Source: CAVVDT01 sp963747005 (GTDB lineage Bacteria > Pseudomonadota > Alphaproteobacteria > Rhizobiales > Aestuariivirgaceae). From it: a stretch of 64,000 nucleotides of DNA. Positions 42,023 through 50,578 of this stretch are shown piece after piece; position 1 is the first letter of the stretch; each line of letters opens with the position of its first letter. Where the stretch lies: assembly GCA_963747005.1 (NCBI GenBank), contig CAVVDT010000004.1:372001-436000 (forward strand). Direction: 5' to 3'. The notes beneath the pieces were generated by a model that worked only from the letters and a program-made list of their open reading frames with translations, was not told the DNA's origin and searched no databases. The translations under genes were made by a program, and so were the position numbers.

Positions 42023-42958
42023 CTAATCAAGGCGCCCGTCTGCGGGCTCGAGCGGCACGAGGTCGCACGGCCGGTCGATCTGCTGCAGCATGTCGATTTC
42101 AATGGTCCGGCAGAGACTGGAGAGCGGGGTGTCGTTGAAGGCGTTCTCGAACGGATTGTCGAGGTTGCGGCCTACCTGCTCGATGGTGAGGAAGATCGTC
42201 GCGATGCAGGCGACCAGCGCCGTGCCGGCGGCGGAATGGTCGTTCAGCTGGCTGAACACGAGCGTCGCAGCAAGGATTCGCGTCAGGATCTTGGTGTAGT
42301 AGACGTAGCCCCAGGCGAGCACGGTGTTCTTGATTGCTTCCGACTGGCCCTGGCGGATGTAAAGTTCGCGCAGGATCTGGCTTATCCTCACCTGCCGACG
42401 GTCGCCGGAATGGCCGAAGTAGTCGGCGACGTCCTCGCCCTGCAACACAATGACCTGCGTGGCGACGTTGGCGCTCGCTTTCAATCTTGCGGCCTCGCCC
42501 TTGGAGAAGAGCGGCAGGCCGTTAATGCGCCGCCCCCAGATCTCCCTCTCCCAATCGGTTGGTCCCTGGTGGCGCAACTGCAGCCGGAGCGCGTTGATGA
42601 AACCGATATGCCGGTAGACGATGCGCCGGTGCCGCTCCTGCTCGGCCTCGTTCGGCGCGCCCCCCGAGCGGAGCATCGTCACGACATAGACGCCAAGGCT
42701 GCGGCTCTCGTTGACGAGGCCGCCCCACACCTGCCGCGCCAGCCACCAGCGCGAGTAGCCGGCGTTGATCCGGAAGGCGAGGAAGATGCTGACCGCCGCT
42801 ACGAAGATGCCGACGAGTTGCGTCGGGAACAGCAAGCGCTCGATGTCGAGCGCCGCCGCGACGAGGCGGACCACCGCGGACACGGTCAGGAGCGCCAGGA
42901 ACTTCGTTCCGGTGACCTGCGCCAGCTTATAGACGTTGTAGCGATCGTTGATCAGCAT
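42023..42958 (-). CDS. Bestrophin/UPF0187-family membrane protein
   Basis: This 311-residue protein begins MLINDRYNVYKLAQVTGTKF and has four hydrophobic helices (about residues 20-38, 45-65, 215-235 and 240-262), fitting bacterial bestrophin homologues, which are pentameric ion channels. Also typical is the FRINAGYSRWWLAR stretch and NPFENAFNDTPLSSLCR. Bacterial members conduct cations or anions in different cases, and the ion here is unknown. A GTTGCG-N9-CGCAAC repeat encloses its ribosome-binding site. Confidence 0.88.
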   Translation of the reverse strand: MLINDRYNVYKLAQVTGTKFLALLTVSAVVRLVAAALDIERLLFPTQLVGIFVAAVSIFLAFRINAGYSRWWLARQVWGGLVNESRSLGVYVVTMLRSGGAPNEAEQERHRRIVYRHIGFINALRLQLRHQGPTDWEREIWGRRINGLPLFSKGEAARLKASANVATQVIVLQGEDVADYFGHSGDRRQVRISQILRELYIRQGQSEAIKNTVLAWGYVYYTKILTRILAATLVFSQLNDHSAAGTALVACIATIFLTIEQVGRNLDNPFENAFNDTPLSSLCRTIEIDMLQQIDRPCDLVPLEPADGRLD

Positions 42959-42960
42959 CG

Positions 42961-42981
42961 GTTGCGTTCGCTTCCCGCAAC
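42961..42981 (-). promoter_or_regulatory. Inverted repeat around the bestrophin ribosome-binding site
   Basis: GTTGCG-N9-CGCAAC lies two bases before the start codon. On the coding strand the N9 loop GGAAGCGAA, with the preceding G, holds the only Shine-Dalgarno-like sequence. The hairpin could control translation. Confidence 0.35.
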
Positions 42982-43082
42982 GATCAGCCGTTCCCCATCG
43001 CCAGCCCCATACAGCTTCATGGGCCGCCCCCTCACGCGCTCATTTCGCTAAGTGTCCTCTCAATCGAGACTTTTCGTTTGCC

Positions 43083-43088
43083 ATTATA
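43083..43088 (-). promoter_or_regulatory. Candidate -10 element for the bestrophin gene
   Basis: On the reverse strand it reads TATAAT inside CCGCTATAATGGC, about 125 bp before the start codon. No good -35 element is seen at 16-18 bp, so this is only suggestive. Confidence 0.3.
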
Positions 43089-43212
43089 GCGGCCAAGGTA
43101 AGGGTCGGTGCCCGATAAAATAGTAGGGAAATATCGCCGGGCAGGCTTTTCTGAAATTGAGGTCATTCAAAGCATACCGTGGCACCCGCCCGGGAGCGCA
43201 GGCTGGCGTCAT

Positions 43213-43244
43213 CGGCAAGAAAGCCGTTCTGCCGGCCTGCCGGC
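43213..43244 (-). terminator. Two adjacent hairpins after the RTX gene
   Basis: GCCGG-N4-CCGGC (43231-43244) and CGGC-N6-GCCG (43213-43226) lie within 40 bp past the RTX stop. No terminal U tract is present, so the terminator role is tentative. The rest of the 293-bp gap has no gene. Confidence 0.35.
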
Positions 43245-43251
43245 CCCCGCA

Positions 43252-45849
43252 TCAGAAGATGAAATCCTCGGCCGAATAGGCCAGGTCGATGCCGAATTTG
43301 GCGAACGCTACGCCGTCGAGCAGGATCGAGTTGGCGCCCGCGACGATCTTCGCATCACCGCCGCTGTCCACCAGATGGTGGGCCAGGAGATCGGCAAAGT
43401 CGGTGATGGCGGCTACGCCCGACAGGTCGATCTTCTCGCTGTTGCCAGGGGCAAAGTCGGAGATCGTGTCATCGCCGAAGGCTGCGGCGAAAACGAAGGT
43501 GTCGGGGCCCTTGCCGCCGATCAACTTGTCGTTGCCGCTACCGCCGGTAAGGGTATCGCCATCATCGCCGCCATTCAGTGTGTCGTTGCCGGCACCGCCG
43601 ATCAGTATGTCACTGCCGCTGCCACCGATGACGGTATCGCTGCCGCCGCCGCCCGTGAGCCTGTCGAGGCCGCTACCGCCGACCAGCCGGTCGGCGCCGC
43701 CATTGCCGTTGAGGATATCGTTGCCGACGCCGCCTGTTAGGGTATCGGCACCGGCGTCGCCAGCGAGGGTATCGTTGCCGCCCAGGCCCGAGAGCTTGTT
43801 CGCACCGCTGTTGCCGATGAGCTTGTCATCACCGAGCGAGCCGATGACGTTCTCGATGCCGCTGAGCTTGTCGCCCTCGGCATCGCCACCCGAGCCGTTG
43901 CCGGTGGCGAGATTGACCGTCACGCCGCCCGCCGAGCCCGAATAATTGGCACTGTCGGTACCGAAACCGCCAATCAGGCTGTCGGCTCCCGCCGCCCCGG
44001 TCAGGGTATCATTGCCTGCACCGCCACTGAGGCTGTCGGCTCCCGTCCCGCCGTTCAGGGCATCGGTGCCGGCGCCGCCAATCAGGCTGTCGGCTCCCAC
44101 CCCGCCGATCAGGGTATCATTGCCTGTGTCGCCAATGAGGCTGTCGGCACCTGCCTCGCCCCTCACCACGTCATTGCCAGCGAGCGCATCGATAGTGTTG
44201 CCGCGATCGCTGCCGGTGATGGTGTCGTTCCCGGCTGTGCCCCCGTCGTCATCCTTGATCGTAAAGAAAGTCGATCTCGTTCCAAGGCCGATCCCGGCGC
44301 TCTGGCCAGACAGATTCACGCGAAAGGTCTCATCGCCTTCAAAGATATCGTCGCGTGCGATTTCGATCGAGAACGACACGTAGGCAACGCCAGCGCCAAA
44401 TCCCAGGGATCCACCTGTGAAGGGGATGACGTAGTCATTCGCCTGTGTGGTCTGCCGGATGAGTGTCCAGTCCACCGATACGGCTTGCGACAAGTCGCCA
44501 AAGCGCACGACGTCGAAGGTGAAACTGGTGTTCACGCTGTCCGCCAGGCTGCCCTCCAGCTGGGTCGGGGTCTCGACATGCATGAACATCAGGTTGGAAA
44601 CGGGTGTCTGGGAGCCCGGGCCGTCAACGGTGCCGCCAATGTTCATGATGTCGGGATCGGAAACGCCTGTATGGGTGCCGGCAACACCGTCGTTACCTTG
44701 CGCGCCGACCCGCCAGGGTGCGAAGCCGCCTCCCCGCTCAAGGATGCCACCGGGGCCACCAGCCCCGGCCTCACCCACGGCACCGCCGGTCGCGGTGTTG
44801 TCCGAAGCGCCATAGTTTGTCTGCAGGATCAAATCGCCAAGATTGACGATCACGCCGGCGGCCGCGCCGCCGTTGCCGCCATCGCCACCATCGCCGCCGT
44901 CGCCGGGCGTGCCACTAAAGTCCCGGGTCGATCCGGGACTCTCATCTCCAGCATCGCCGCCGATGCCCCCGTGGCCGCCTTCTCCGCCCTTGCCACCGGT
45001 CACGTCATAGCTGGTAATCATCGTGTCGTTGAGCACCAGCGTTGCGCTCTCGAGATTGACAATGGCCGACGCCGCTCCCCCGTCGCCCCCCTTGCCGCCA
45101 TTGCCGCCATCGCCGCCATTGCCACCGGTCTGGGTTGTCGTCCCGTAGCCTGGTCCGAGGGGATCGCTCTGGATCCCATCGGCGCCATCGCCGCCGTTGC
45201 CGCCGCTGATCGCCTCGCCCTGCTCACCCGTGACAGTGCCCCCATCAATCCACACGTTGTCGAGAAACAGCGAACCGGCATTGACTATGGCGCCAATCTC
45301 GCGGCCGTCGAAACCGATGCCATCGGGTGAGGCGATGCTTACGGGAAACGGCGTGTCGGCATCCGTTCCGTCAAGTCCGCTTTGACCGTCGTGATTTCCT
45401 GGCGGCGAGGCTGGCGCATCGGCACCGTTCTCCGCCTGATAAAGTGTGATGCCGGAGTGAATCCCGTTGTCGGCAAGATATTTTTCTGTCGGAATCTTGT
45501 CGGGGAGACCCGTGCCGGCGCCATTAAGCATGACCAGTCCGCGCAGCGTGACGTCCGAACCTTCGAACACCCGGACAAGACCGGTGAGATTTGAGCCGTC
45601 GATCCTGATATCCGGCGCGCCGTCATGGTTGATGTCACCGTCGACGATGAGACCATCCGCGGCGGTAAAGTCGAGCGGCCCGGGAGTATTGCCTGAAGCG
45701 AGATTGATCGACTGCCCGGTGAGTGACTCGTCAAACACGATCTTGTCGCCCGTACCGGTCGCCAGTGCCACCGCTTCGCGCAGCGTCAGCACAGAGTCAT
45801 TTTCGTCCACCGTGTTGGCAGCAGAGTTCACGACATAGGTCTCAGCCAT
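43252..45849 (-). CDS. Secreted RTX calcium-binding protein with glycine-rich domain
   Basis: This 865-residue protein is likely exported by type I secretion. It lacks an N-terminal signal peptide. The N-terminal ~45 residues (SVLTLREAVALA) resemble the CSLREA-type start of bacterial surface proteins. A glycine/Asp/Asn-rich stretch lies at about 205-345. A Calx-beta-like segment around 450-540 ends GDETFRVNLSGQSAG...IKDDDG. About 20 GGxGxDxL RTX nonapeptides at ~545-790 would bind Ca2+. The C-terminal ~80 residues end TDFADLLAHHL...EDFIF, the usual type I secretion signal region. No type I exporter genes are near. The ATG follows GGGAG. Confidence 0.88.
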   Translation of the reverse strand: MAETYVVNSAANTVDENDSVLTLREAVALATGTGDKIVFDESLTGQSINLASGNTPGPLDFTAADGLIVDGDINHDGAPDIRIDGSNLTGLVRVFEGSDVTLRGLVMLNGAGTGLPDKIPTEKYLADNGIHSGITLYQAENGADAPASPPGNHDGQSGLDGTDADTPFPVSIASPDGIGFDGREIGAIVNAGSLFLDNVWIDGGTVTGEQGEAISGGNGGDGADGIQSDPLGPGYGTTTQTGGNGGDGGNGGKGGDGGAASAIVNLESATLVLNDTMITSYDVTGGKGGEGGHGGIGGDAGDESPGSTRDFSGTPGDGGDGGDGGNGGAAAGVIVNLGDLILQTNYGASDNTATGGAVGEAGAGGPGGILERGGGFAPWRVGAQGNDGVAGTHTGVSDPDIMNIGGTVDGPGSQTPVSNLMFMHVETPTQLEGSLADSVNTSFTFDVVRFGDLSQAVSVDWTLIRQTTQANDYVIPFTGGSLGFGAGVAYVSFSIEIARDDIFEGDETFRVNLSGQSAGIGLGTRSTFFTIKDDDGGTAGNDTITGSDRGNTIDALAGNDVVRGEAGADSLIGDTGNDTLIGGVGADSLIGGAGTDALNGGTGADSLSGGAGNDTLTGAAGADSLIGGFGTDSANYSGSAGGVTVNLATGNGSGGDAEGDKLSGIENVIGSLGDDKLIGNSGANKLSGLGGNDTLAGDAGADTLTGGVGNDILNGNGGADRLVGGSGLDRLTGGGGSDTVIGGSGSDILIGGAGNDTLNGGDDGDTLTGGSGNDKLIGGKGPDTFVFAAAFGDDTISDFAPGNSEKIDLSGVAAITDFADLLAHHLVDSGGDAKIVAGANSILLDGVAFAKFGIDLAYSAEDFIF

Positions 45850-46294
45850 CAGCAAGCTCCCTTGTAACCGCACTTCATCGATCGCCCCATCTCGGCGCTG
45901 TCTCGTCCGATGTTCGCTGGATGACCGACGTGCCGCGGCTGAGATTGTCGCAGTTTTGGACGTTCCGCAAGGTAAGAAAAGGGTGATGCTGGCTGTCGTG
46001 AACCGATGCCAGGCAAGACTGCATGTTCAGCGTCGAGATCACTGAACCGTCTGGCAAAAAGGCCTTTGGCCTTCATTGCCGGGCGGGGCAGCCGGACCCT
46101 TTACAGCGACACCGATGCCTGCGCAGGCCCCCGGAGGGAGAGTGAATCCGGCCTTGGGGCTGAGAACAGCATTGTACGTCGACCCCTCTTCCAATTGAGA
46201 CTGTGCGTCATGACGTGCCCGAGAAGGGCATGGTAGACTTCGCCACGAGTTACCGCTTCGGCTGGGTACGCCAATTGGCTCGGAGGAAGATCTC
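45850..46294. promoter_or_regulatory. Divergent 445-bp control region with three palindromes
   Basis: There is no convincing gene on either strand. It contains AAGGCC-TTT-GGCCTT (46059-46073, continued as GGCA...TGCC outside), the 12-bp palindrome GCCTGCGCAGGC (46117-46128) and CGTCATGACG (46206-46215). On the reverse strand the first hairpin is followed by three further Ts, making a TTTTT run, so it could act as a terminator or attenuator before the RTX gene. The other palindromes could be operators for either flanking gene. Confidence 0.5.
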
Positions 46295-48199
46295 ATGTTC
46301 CAACGCGGTCCATCGTCTTCGGGCTTCCGCAGTTCCTATTCGGGTTCGAGCTATTCCTCGACGCCAACCCCTGCCCCGCCGTCCGCGACATCGCGCCCGG
46401 CCTATGGCGCCAACGTGGCGGCCAACGAGATGCGCGGCGCCGATATCATCGCCGAATATCTGGTGAAGGAAAAGGTACCGTTCATTCTCGGCTATGCCGG
46501 GCATGGGGCCATAGGGCTGCTCGATGGCATCTACAAGCAGACCGACCGCATCCGCCACATCTCGCCGCGCATCGAACAGGCCGCCGGCTTCATGGCCGAT
46601 GTCTATTTCCGCCTCACCGGCCAGCCGCTGGCGGTCTATGCATCGACCGGACCGGGGCCGATGAACCTGATGATCTCGGTCGCCAATGCCTTTTATGACT
46701 GTTCGGCCTTCTTCATGATCACCGGCCAGGTGCCCACTACCCAGTTCGGTACCGGGGCCCTGCAGGACGACTATCGCTATCACGGCGACGTGTCGGACAT
46801 CTTCACGCCGGTCGTCAAGAAGTCGTGGCGCATCCGCAAGGTCGAAGACCTGGTGAAGGCGCTGCCGGATGCATTTTCCCTGATGCGTACCGGCCGGCCG
46901 GGCCCGGTGCATCTCGACATGCCCTACGACCTCTATATCAAGACAGCACCTGTGGCGGTGCCCGAGCCCGGCAGTCACGGCAACCCGCTCAACTGGCGCA
47001 CCACGGTGGCCGACGAGACGGTCGAGCGCGCCCTCGACCTCCTGACCAGCGCCGAGCGCCCGCTGATCCTCGCCGGCGGCGGCATTCGCGTTGCGCAGGC
47101 CTATGACGAACTCAAGCAACTCGCCGAACAGCTTGATATACCAGTCTATTCCTCCTTCATGGGCAAGGGCTGCCTGCCGAGCGACCACCGGCTCTATCTC
47201 GGGGTGGCGGGCGTCTGGGGCGAATATCCGGCCACCGAGGCGGCGCGCAACGCCGATGTCATTCTCGCCATCGGCGCCCGCTTCAACGACCTGCACACCG
47301 GCTCGTGGATCCCCGGCTATGTCTACAACATTCCCCCGACAAAACTCATCCAGGTCGATATCGATGCAGAGGAAATCGGCCGCAACTATCCCGTCGAGAT
47401 GGGCATGGTGGCCGATGCCAAGGCGTTCCTTGCCCATGCCCTGAAGATCGCCCGCGCCAAGGGCAGCCGGTTGCGCTATGGCTCCAACTGGCATCACGAG
47501 ATCGACGACTGGCGCATGGACTGGCGCAATTATTGTGAACCCTTCGAGCGCTCGAACGAAGTCCCCATCGAGCCGCGCCGCATGCTGGCGGATATGGTGC
47601 GCATTTCGCCGCCCGAGACCATCATGGTGGACGACGTGGGCAACTGCCAGGTGTGGTCGGAGCAGTACTGGAAGCCGCGCGTGGTCGGCACCCACCTCAC
47701 GGCCGGTGGGTTTGCCGCCATGGGTTTCGGGGTGTGCGGGGTGCTGGGCGCCAAGCTCGCCCGCCCCAACAGCCCTTGCGTGACGCTGTGCGGGGACGGC
47801 GGCTTCATGATGGCCCCACACGCGGTGGCGACCGCGGTGGAACACAACATACCGGCGGTGTGGGTGCTGCAGAACAACTACGCCATCGGCACCATCCGCG
47901 ACCTGCAGCGGGTCTATCTCGACGGCCGAGAGCTGGGCACCAGCTTCGTCAACGAGCAGACCGGGCAGTTCTGGAACCCGGATTTCGCCAAGATGGCCGA
48001 GGCCATGGGTGGGCGCGGCATCCGCATCGAGCATCCCGACCAGTTCGGCGATGCCTACGCCGAGGCGCTGCGCTCCAACGTGCCGACCGTCCTCGACGTC
48101 ATCATCAACCGCGACACCTCGATGCCGGTCATCGGCACCTGGCAGATGCCGCCCATCCCCGAGGTGCAGCCTACCTTCGGCCAGCGCAAGGTGAGATAG
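46295..48199 (+). CDS. ThDP-dependent enzyme of the acetolactate synthase family, with disordered N-terminal tail
   Basis: This 634-residue enzyme has residues 1-40 that are Ser/Pro/Tyr-rich (RGPSSSGFRSSYSGSS) and unlike the family, then an N-terminal ThDP Pyr domain with the activating Glu in SPRIEQAAGFMA, a central domain, and the PP domain with GDGGFMMAPHAVATAVEHN and QNNYAIG. It resembles large catalytic subunits of acetolactate synthase or sulfoacetaldehyde/glyoxylate-type carboligases. No regulatory small subunit is nearby, so it is probably catabolic. The ATG follows CGGAGGAAGATCTC. The exact reaction is not clear. Confidence 0.87.
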   Translation: MFQRGPSSSGFRSSYSGSSYSSTPTPAPPSATSRPAYGANVAANEMRGADIIAEYLVKEKVPFILGYAGHGAIGLLDGIYKQTDRIRHISPRIEQAAGFMADVYFRLTGQPLAVYASTGPGPMNLMISVANAFYDCSAFFMITGQVPTTQFGTGALQDDYRYHGDVSDIFTPVVKKSWRIRKVEDLVKALPDAFSLMRTGRPGPVHLDMPYDLYIKTAPVAVPEPGSHGNPLNWRTTVADETVERALDLLTSAERPLILAGGGIRVAQAYDELKQLAEQLDIPVYSSFMGKGCLPSDHRLYLGVAGVWGEYPATEAARNADVILAIGARFNDLHTGSWIPGYVYNIPPTKLIQVDIDAEEIGRNYPVEMGMVADAKAFLAHALKIARAKGSRLRYGSNWHHEIDDWRMDWRNYCEPFERSNEVPIEPRRMLADMVRISPPETIMVDDVGNCQVWSEQYWKPRVVGTHLTAGGFAAMGFGVCGVLGAKLARPNSPCVTLCGDGGFMMAPHAVATAVEHNIPAVWVLQNNYAIGTIRDLQRVYLDGRELGTSFVNEQTGQFWNPDFAKMAEAMGGRGIRIEHPDQFGDAYAEALRSNVPTVLDVIINRDTSMPVIGTWQMPPIPEVQPTFGQRKVR

Positions 48200-48303
48200 C
48201 GCGGGCAGATATCCATAAGCGCTTGCTCTTCGACATCGTCAGGTCCGCCGCGATCTGATACCTTCGGGTGCAAATCAGGCAGCGTTCGGGGGCGGGAACA
48301 GCG

Positions 48304-48939
48304 ATGCCCGGCAGCATCATCACCATCACCCAGCAGAAGGGCGGCTCCGGCAAGACGACGCTGGCTGCCCATCTGGCGGTTGCCTTCTCGCGTCTGCATG
48401 GCAAGCGGGTCGCCCTCCTCGACACCGATCCGCAAGGTTCGCTGGGGCGCTGGTTCATGGCCCGCGCCGAGCGGCTTGGGGCACCCGATCTCGGCTTCCG
48501 AACCGCCAGCGCCTGGGGCGCCCGCTACGAGGCGCAAGGTCTTGCAAACGACAATGACCTGGTGATCATCGACACGCCGCCCAAGATGGGCATCGACGGC
48601 CGCCCGGCCATCGACACCGCCCGCCTGGTGATCGTGCCGGTATTGCCTTCGCCGGTCGATCTGTGGGCGACGGAGCCGACGCTCGAAATGGTGCGCGGGG
48701 AGAACAGGCCGGCGCTCTTGGTACTCAACCGCGCCAATGCCCGCGCCCGCCTCACTGCCGAGACGCGCGACGCCCTTAACGGGTTGGGGGCCACCACGGC
48801 GGCCAGCCAGATTGCGGCACGGGTGATTGTGGCCGCCGCCATGGGCGACGGCGGCACGGTGTTCGAGCGCCAGCCCTCGGGGCTGGCGGCGCGCGAGATG
48901 GCGGCGCTGGCCGCCGAAGTGCTGGCCGCCCTGGACTAA
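48304..48939 (+). CDS. Orphan ParA/MinD-type P-loop ATPase
   Basis: This 211-residue ParA-family protein has the deviant Walker A QKGGSGKTTL (about residues 10-19), DTDPQGS, and IIDTPPKMG. No ParB or centromere-like repeats are nearby, so it is not part of an obvious plasmid partition pair. Orphan ParA proteins position cytoplasmic cargo such as chemosensory arrays, carboxysomes or cell poles. It is convergent with, and overlaps by four bases, the large catabolic operon on the other strand. A positioning role for that operon's products is speculation. Confidence 0.85.
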   Translation: MPGSIITITQQKGGSGKTTLAAHLAVAFSRLHGKRVALLDTDPQGSLGRWFMARAERLGAPDLGFRTASAWGARYEAQGLANDNDLVIIDTPPKMGIDGRPAIDTARLVIVPVLPSPVDLWATEPTLEMVRGENRPALLVLNRANARARLTAETRDALNGLGATTAASQIAARVIVAAAMGDGGTVFERQPSGLAAREMAALAAEVLAALD

Positions 48940-50555
48940 TCCTTCAGCGCGGCGATCACGTCATCGACCTTCACCACCGTCGCCACGTTCTGCATGGCAT
49001 AGTTGATCGAGGCGTTGTGCCAGTCGGCGTTCATGGTCGAGCAGCCGTCCTCGGGGATCACCATGCGGTAGCCCTTGTCGGCGCCGGTGCGCGCCGTGTG
49101 CTCGATCGACATGTTGGTCCACGCACCGGTCTCGATGATGGTATCGCGGCCCGTCGCCTTGAGAACCGTCTCCAGGGTGGTGCCCTCCCACGCGCTCATG
49201 CGGTTCTTGACCACCACATGATCGCCCGGCTGCGGTTCGAGCCCCTGCACCGGCGCTGCTCCCCAGCTTCCCCGCACCATGGCCCTCGAGTCGCGGATGC
49301 CCATGAACAGCGGTGCATTCAGGGTCATGCCATGGGTATCAGCCTCGGTAATGAACCACACATGGATCACCGGGACGTTGGCTTTGCGGCAGGCCTCGGC
49401 GAGGCGGGCGATATTGGCGATGCAGTTCTGCTCGCGGCAATGGGCAGGCGCGCCCGAAGAGGCGAACGCCCCGCCCTCCATCACCACATCGTTCTGCATG
49501 TCCTGGATGACGAGGGCCGCACGGAACGGCTGCAGCCACAACCGGCCGTCCGCTGCCGCCGGCGCCGATGCGGCCGCTGGGCGTTGAGTTCCACCCTGTC
49601 CGCCGGTGCCTTGTGCCGCTGTAGCGCCGCCGGCCGCCGGCCTTGCCCGCATGAAGGGCTCGTTGCGCGGACCGACCTTGGTTTTCACCGCATAGAGCGA
49701 ATGGGTGGCGCATATGAACAGCGTCCGCCAGTCCTCGCCGCCCCAATGCAGGTTGGCAGCCTGTTCCGGCACCGCCACCTTGCCGATCAGCCGGCCGGAG
49801 CGGTCATAGACCCACAACCCCCCCGGTGCCGTCAACCACACATTGCCGAGCATGTCGCATTTCATGCCGTCCGGCACGCCCGGCTTGCGGCTGTCCTGTA
49901 TCCCCGAGGCAAACAGCCGCCCGTTCTTGAGCGTGCCGTCCGTCTCGACATCGTAGACGCGGATATTGGCCTGCACCGTGTCGTTGATGTAGAGGAGCTT
50001 CTCGTCAGGCGAAAAACACAGGCCGTTGGGCTGGGTGTAGGTGTAGCGGTCGACCATCAACTGCGGTTCGCCGCCAGCCGAACCGGGGGCGATGCGGTAA
50101 ACCCCCTGAAAGCCCAGTTCCACCGGCCTCTCCACCCCGAAGCCGGGCATGCGCCCGTAGGTCGGGTCGGAGAACCAGATCGATCCGTCCGACTTGACGC
50201 AACAATCGTTGGGGCTGTTGAGCTCGCGGCCTTCGAAATGGCTGGCCAGCACCTCGCGCCGTCCATCGGGCCGGAAGCGGGCGACCGATGAGGTCGAGTG
50301 CTCGCACACCAGCAGGTTGAGCTCGCCATCGTAGGTCATGCCATTGCCCTTGTTGGAGGGGTGCATGACCTCGCGCACGCCGTGCCTGTCCCAACGCCGG
50401 CGCTTGTCGTCGGGCATGTCGGAAAACAGCAGATAATGGTCAACCGGATGCCAGATCGGCCCTTCGGTGAAATTGAAGCCCGAGCCCAGTTGCAGGACCG
50501 GCTCGTTCTCGTTGATCAATTGCGCGAATTGCGGATCGAGCGCTTCGTGGGCCAT
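48936..50555 (-). CDS. SMP-30/gluconolactonase domain fused to an isochorismatase-fold hydrolase lacking the catalytic Cys
   Basis: This 539-residue protein has two domains. Residues ~1-310 form an SMP-30/gluconolactonase beta propeller with metal ligands visible in NFTEGPIW (E), LNSPND (N) and PDGMKCD (D). A Gly/Ala/Gln-rich linker covers about 310-337. Residues 338-539 are an isochorismatase-like fold with LVIQDMQND (Asp) and VVVKNRMSAW (Lys). The usual nucleophile segment TNVCVE is TNMSIE, so Cys is Ser. A true cysteine-hydrolase reaction is thus unlikely; some isochorismatases also lack the Cys. It is the last gene of the large operon. A lactonase plus hydrolase is plausible for ring-opening steps. 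Confidence 0.87.
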   Translation of the reverse strand: MAHEALDPQFAQLINENEPVLQLGSGFNFTEGPIWHPVDHYLLFSDMPDDKRRRWDRHGVREVMHPSNKGNGMTYDGELNLLVCEHSTSSVARFRPDGRREVLASHFEGRELNSPNDCCVKSDGSIWFSDPTYGRMPGFGVERPVELGFQGVYRIAPGSAGGEPQLMVDRYTYTQPNGLCFSPDEKLLYINDTVQANIRVYDVETDGTLKNGRLFASGIQDSRKPGVPDGMKCDMLGNVWLTAPGGLWVYDRSGRLIGKVAVPEQAANLHWGGEDWRTLFICATHSLYAVKTKVGPRNEPFMRARPAAGGATAAQGTGGQGGTQRPAAASAPAAADGRLWLQPFRAALVIQDMQNDVVMEGGAFASSGAPAHCREQNCIANIARLAEACRKANVPVIHVWFITEADTHGMTLNAPLFMGIRDSRAMVRGSWGAAPVQGLEPQPGDHVVVKNRMSAWEGTTLETVLKATGRDTIIETGAWTNMSIEHTARTGADKGYRMVIPEDGCSTMNADWHNASINYAMQNVATVVKVDDVIAALKD

Positions 50556-50578
50556 GGCCTGCCTCCAAACCTCCTGGA

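Noticed and set aside
43450..44250. Regularly repeated DNA in the RTX gene as a CRISPR or satellite array
   Set aside because: The period is that of GGxGxDxL codons, the units vary, and there are no fixed repeats with unique spacers.
46039..46296. Small open frame of 85 codons on the - strand in the divergent region
   Set aside because: No ribosome site or similarity, and it covers the palindromes and the promoter of the ThDP gene.
46250..48034. 594-codon open frame opposite the ThDP enzyme
   Set aside because: The + strand frame has ThDP motifs and a good ribosome site; the opposite frame lacks any recognisable motif.
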